In this document: in pieces, positions 38,765 through 42,594 of the stretch | Layout of the letters: each line of letters opens with the position of its first letter | Numbering within the stretch: position 1 is the first letter of the stretch | Assembly: GCA_031280275.1 (NCBI GenBank) | Contig: JAITGX010000095.1 | Span: 1-42,594 of the forward strand | Length of the DNA: 42,594 bases | Origin: Synergistaceae bacterium | GTDB taxonomy: Bacteria; Synergistota; Synergistia; Synergistales; Aminobacteriaceae | Reading direction: 5' to 3' | The notes under the pieces: generated by a model | What the model was told of the DNA's origin: nothing | The model's database searches: none | The model's input: only the letters and a program-made list of their open reading frames with translations | Position numbers and translations under genes: made by a program

Positions 38765-39774
38765 AGGAAAAAAACACGCGGTGGAGCGTTGCCCTTCCAA
38801 AGCTGGGGGACAAGGTGCTGTGGATACGCTTTTGGGCATTCGGTGACGCGCTGGAGGCCGCCGCAGATGCCTGCAACTTCAAGCGGCGCTTTCCGGAGAC
38901 GCACCTGACCTTTCTGACCAACCCAGACTACTCGGAGTTCTTCCGCGCGCAGCCCTATATTAATGACGTTCTCGCTGGGCGCAAGAGCCCCCTGAGAGAG
39001 TGGCGGCGAACCCTCCGCAAAATCCGCGGCGGCGGTTACAAGTGGGTGGTCTCCGGTCAGCGGGGGGGGAAAACTGCCCTGCTGGCGCGTTTCAGCCGCG
39101 CATCGCATCGCATCGGGGAGAGTTCCCTGTTCTTCAACCACAACTATCACATAGGGTTGGAGGCCTGGGCCCACGCTTGCGGCTTCGACGCGGCGGCCCG
39201 TGACCTGCCGTCGGTTTTCGTTCCGGAGGAGGACCTGGCGGTGGCCCGCGCTCTGACGTCTCACCTGCCAGAACGCCGTCTCTTTGTTCTGCTCGGCGCG
39301 GGGAAGGGAAAAAAAATGTGGCCCACCGACCGGTGGATTGGTTTTCTCCGTCCCCTGGCGGCTGAGGGGTGGGGGATTGTTCTGAACGGGCACGGCCCCG
39401 CCGAGGAAGCGATTGGACGGCAAGTCGAGGATGCCGTGACCTCTCCCAATCTGCTGAACCTGGTGGGAAGGCTGGATTTTAGGAAAATGGCGGGAACGGC
39501 TCTGTGCTGCCACATGGCCGTGGGAAACGACACAGGGCCTCTTCATCTCGCCGCGCTTGGCGGCCTTCCGACCCTGGGGCTTTTCAGCCGCTCCACCTCA
39601 AGGTTGATGGGCCTGAGAATGCCCTGGTTCCGGGAACTCTGCGCGGAAAAATTCGTGGGACCCAAAAGCGCGATTCCCCTGAAAGACCTGCCTGTGGAGC
39701 CGGTAGCGGAGGTGTTCAACGAATTTTCAGCGCAGAGCATGGGGCAGAGCCCCACAAGGGCTTCGTTTCCTTAA
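38761..39774 (+). CDS. Glycosyltransferase family 9 (heptosyltransferase-like)
   Basis: VLWIRFWAFGDALEAAADACNFKRRFP, LLGAGKGKKMWPTDRWIGFLRPL, VGNDTGPLHLAALGGLPTLGLFS. Start refined to MKEKNTRW with ATGA overlap to the GT8 stop. Confidence 0.85.
   Translation: MKEKNTRWSVALPKLGDKVLWIRFWAFGDALEAAADACNFKRRFPETHLTFLTNPDYSEFFRAQPYINDVLAGRKSPLREWRRTLRKIRGGGYKWVVSGQRGGKTALLARFSRASHRIGESSLFFNHNYHIGLEAWAHACGFDAAARDLPSVFVPEEDLAVARALTSHLPERRLFVLLGAGKGKKMWPTDRWIGFLRPLAAEGWGIVLNGHGPAEEAIGRQVEDAVTSPNLLNLVGRLDFRKMAGTALCCHMAVGNDTGPLHLAALGGLPTLGLFSRSTSRLMGLRMPWFRELCAEKFVGPKSAIPLKDLPVEPVAEVFNEFSAQSMGQSPTRASFP
39741..39759 (+). repeat. Partial copy C of dispersed repeat (H2 hairpin) inside the GT9 3' end
   Basis: ggggcagagccccacaagg, identical to the copy A segment at 2721-2739. 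Confidence 0.75.
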
Positions 39775-39787
39775 TCGGTGATTCCTT

Positions 39788-39827
39788 AAATCGACGAGCC
39801 CCCGTGAGGGAGCCCGTTGATTTTTTT
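39788..39827 (+). terminator. Rho-independent terminator for the GT8-GT9 operon
   Basis: aaatcgacgagccccc-gtga-gggagcccgttgattt with 7-T run; stem has two mismatches. Confidence 0.75.
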
Positions 39828-39828
39828 G

Positions 39829-41481
<1,653 letters not shown>

Positions 41482-41493
41482 CTATGCTTGAAA

Positions 41494-41790
41494 CTACTTC
41501 TCGATAATAGCGAGCACGTCCCGCTCGCTGAAGATGACGTACTCGTCGCCGTCAATCTTGACCTCGGTGCCCGCGTACTTGCTGAAGATGATGTGGTCGC
41601 CGACCTTGACCTCGATGGGTAACTTCTGGCCGTTGTCCAGGACCTTCCCCGATCCCACGGCCTTGACTTCACCCTCGGTGGGCTTTTCCTTCGCCGTATC
41701 CGGCAGTACGATGCCGCCCTTTGTTTTCTCCTCGCGGTTGAGAACCTTGACTACGATCCTGTCTCCAAGTGGTTTGAGATTCATCTGCAA
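41494..41790 (-). CDS. groES: Co-chaperonin GroES
   Basis: [46 protein letters not shown]. Confidence 0.97.
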   Translation of the reverse strand: MQMNLKPLGDRIVVKVLNREEKTKGGIVLPDTAKEKPTEGEVKAVGSGKVLDNGQKLPIEVKVGDHIIFSKYAGTEVKIDGDEYVIFSERDVLAIIEK

Positions 41791-41809
41791 TCCCTCCTGA
41801 GAATATATG

Positions 41810-41836
41810 TTAGCAGTCTTTGAAAAAGAGTGCTAA
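41810..41836. promoter_or_regulatory. CIRCE element (HrcA operator) upstream of groES
   Basis: TTAGCAgTC-tttgaaaaa-GAGTGCTAA: one mismatch from TTAGCACTC-N9-GAGTGCTAA. Confidence 0.9.
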
Positions 41837-41851
41837 TCATTTTGCCAGAGA

Positions 41852-41880
41852 ATAATAACTCCCTCCGCGCGTCAGCGCAA
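41852..41880 (-). promoter_or_regulatory. Candidate sigma70 promoter for groESL
   Basis: Minus strand -35 TTGCGC (41880-41875), 17-bp spacer, -10 TATTAT (41857-41852); places CIRCE in the early transcribed leader. Confidence 0.55.
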
Positions 41881-41936
41881 TACGAAAAATTACTTAGTTA
41901 AAGTTTTCTTGAAGGTGAACTTGTGCCTTCGAAGAA

Positions 41937-42130
41937 ATCAAAGCGGAGATTGTTATCGTGGATAAAGGCTATGACGCGCAAGAACGCGTGATTGCTTCAC
42001 TGGAAACGCGCATATACCTCGCGAATTTGACGATCGTGAGAAGGGTCTCTACGGAGCTCGCCATTTGATCGGGAATTTTTTTGCTTGGTTGAAGCAATTG
42101 AGGCAATATCGCGTAATAGCAACACGTTAA
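41937..42130 (+). pseudogene. Decayed C-terminal fragment of an IS5-family transposase
   Basis: One frame gives IKAEIVIVDKGYDAQERVIASLETR; a shifted frame gives REFDDREKGLYGARHLIGNFFAWLKQLRQYRVIATR*, matching the IS5-type DKGYD ... E-Y-R-RH-IE-FFxxLK-R layout; frameshift between them. Confidence 0.75.
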
Positions 42131-42328
42131 GAGCTTGTCTAATATCTATTATGAGATATACTAAAAGCAAAGATTTGAACAGACGGGAGAGGAAGTAAAT
42201 GCGTAAGGCTAATCAGCGTTCCCTAAAGATTCATATTAGCCGCAGACGTCCTTAGGCTGCCGTACGAGATTTTGGTAACGACAGCGGACATAAGCGATAG
42301 GAATGGGAAGGCAGAGAGAACAAAGAAA

Positions 42329-42594
42329 ATGAGACGTATCTTCAAAGTTAGAACTATGGATCAACTTGGATGGTATCAAGTTGAACTGCAACCTAATGGG
42401 AGTTTAGAGTACAACAATATTTTTGAAGAAAAGAAGTATTTCACCTCATCTGAATCCGCATGGGAGCGTTTTGAGCGTTCTTGTGAGCGAATTGGAGTGC
42501 GCAAGTGGGAAAGTGTTTATACATCGGAAACGGAAGACTGTGACGGTGGTTTTTGGTGGATTGAGATTGATTTCGACGGATTACAGTACAAAGG
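42329..42594 (+). CDS. Uncharacterised protein, 5' part (runs off window)
   Basis: ATG at 42329 then open to window end: MRRIFKVRTMDQLGWYQVELQPNGSLEYNNIFEEKKYFTSSESAWERFERSCERIGVRKWESVYTSETEDCDGGFWWIEIDFDGLQYK. Not in the ORF track because no stop is present. Confidence 0.55.
   Translation, partial: MRRIFKVRTMDQLGWYQVELQPNGSLEYNNIFEEKKYFTSSESAWERFERSCERIGVRKWESVYTSETEDCDGGFWWIEIDFDGLQYK

Overview
This 42.6 kb window is a mostly ordinary, GC-rich bacterial chromosomal segment. LpxB, LpxI and an LptF/G permease indicate an LPS-making, Gram-negative-type organism; the overall gene mix looks Synergistota-like, but that is inference only. Recognisable content: cbpA-like and dnaJ chaperones, a large CLEQ-containing alpha-2-macroglobulin, hisS, a cytosolic hybrid histidine kinase with a FIST sensor gene, tRNA-Pro, gyrB, Glu dehydrogenase, phosphoglucomutase, a citX-citG pair in a lipid A operon (LptF/G-type permease, lpxI, lpxB, LpxB-like GT), a degenerate J-domain membrane protein, dapB-dapH-lysC, glyQS, a tightly coupled ACP / KAS III / SDR / AAC(3)-like / DUF4910-like cassette, a PHP phosphoesterase, tRNA-Cys, GT8 and GT9 glycosyltransferases, and groES-groEL behind a near-consensus CIRCE element. 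Both window edges are AT-rich, with IS/MITE-like debris and partial ORFs absent from the ORF track. The best candidates for something under-described are (1) the five-gene acyl-ACP/N-acyltransferase cassette at 32.4-36.6 kb, (2) a dispersed two-hairpin GC-rich repeat family with an apparent compensatory change, which supplies the C-terminal tail of one gene and a spurious N-terminal extension of another ORF, and (3) a 48-bp perfect hairpin that appears to interrupt one copy of that repeat. No CRISPR array, prophage or rRNA was seen.
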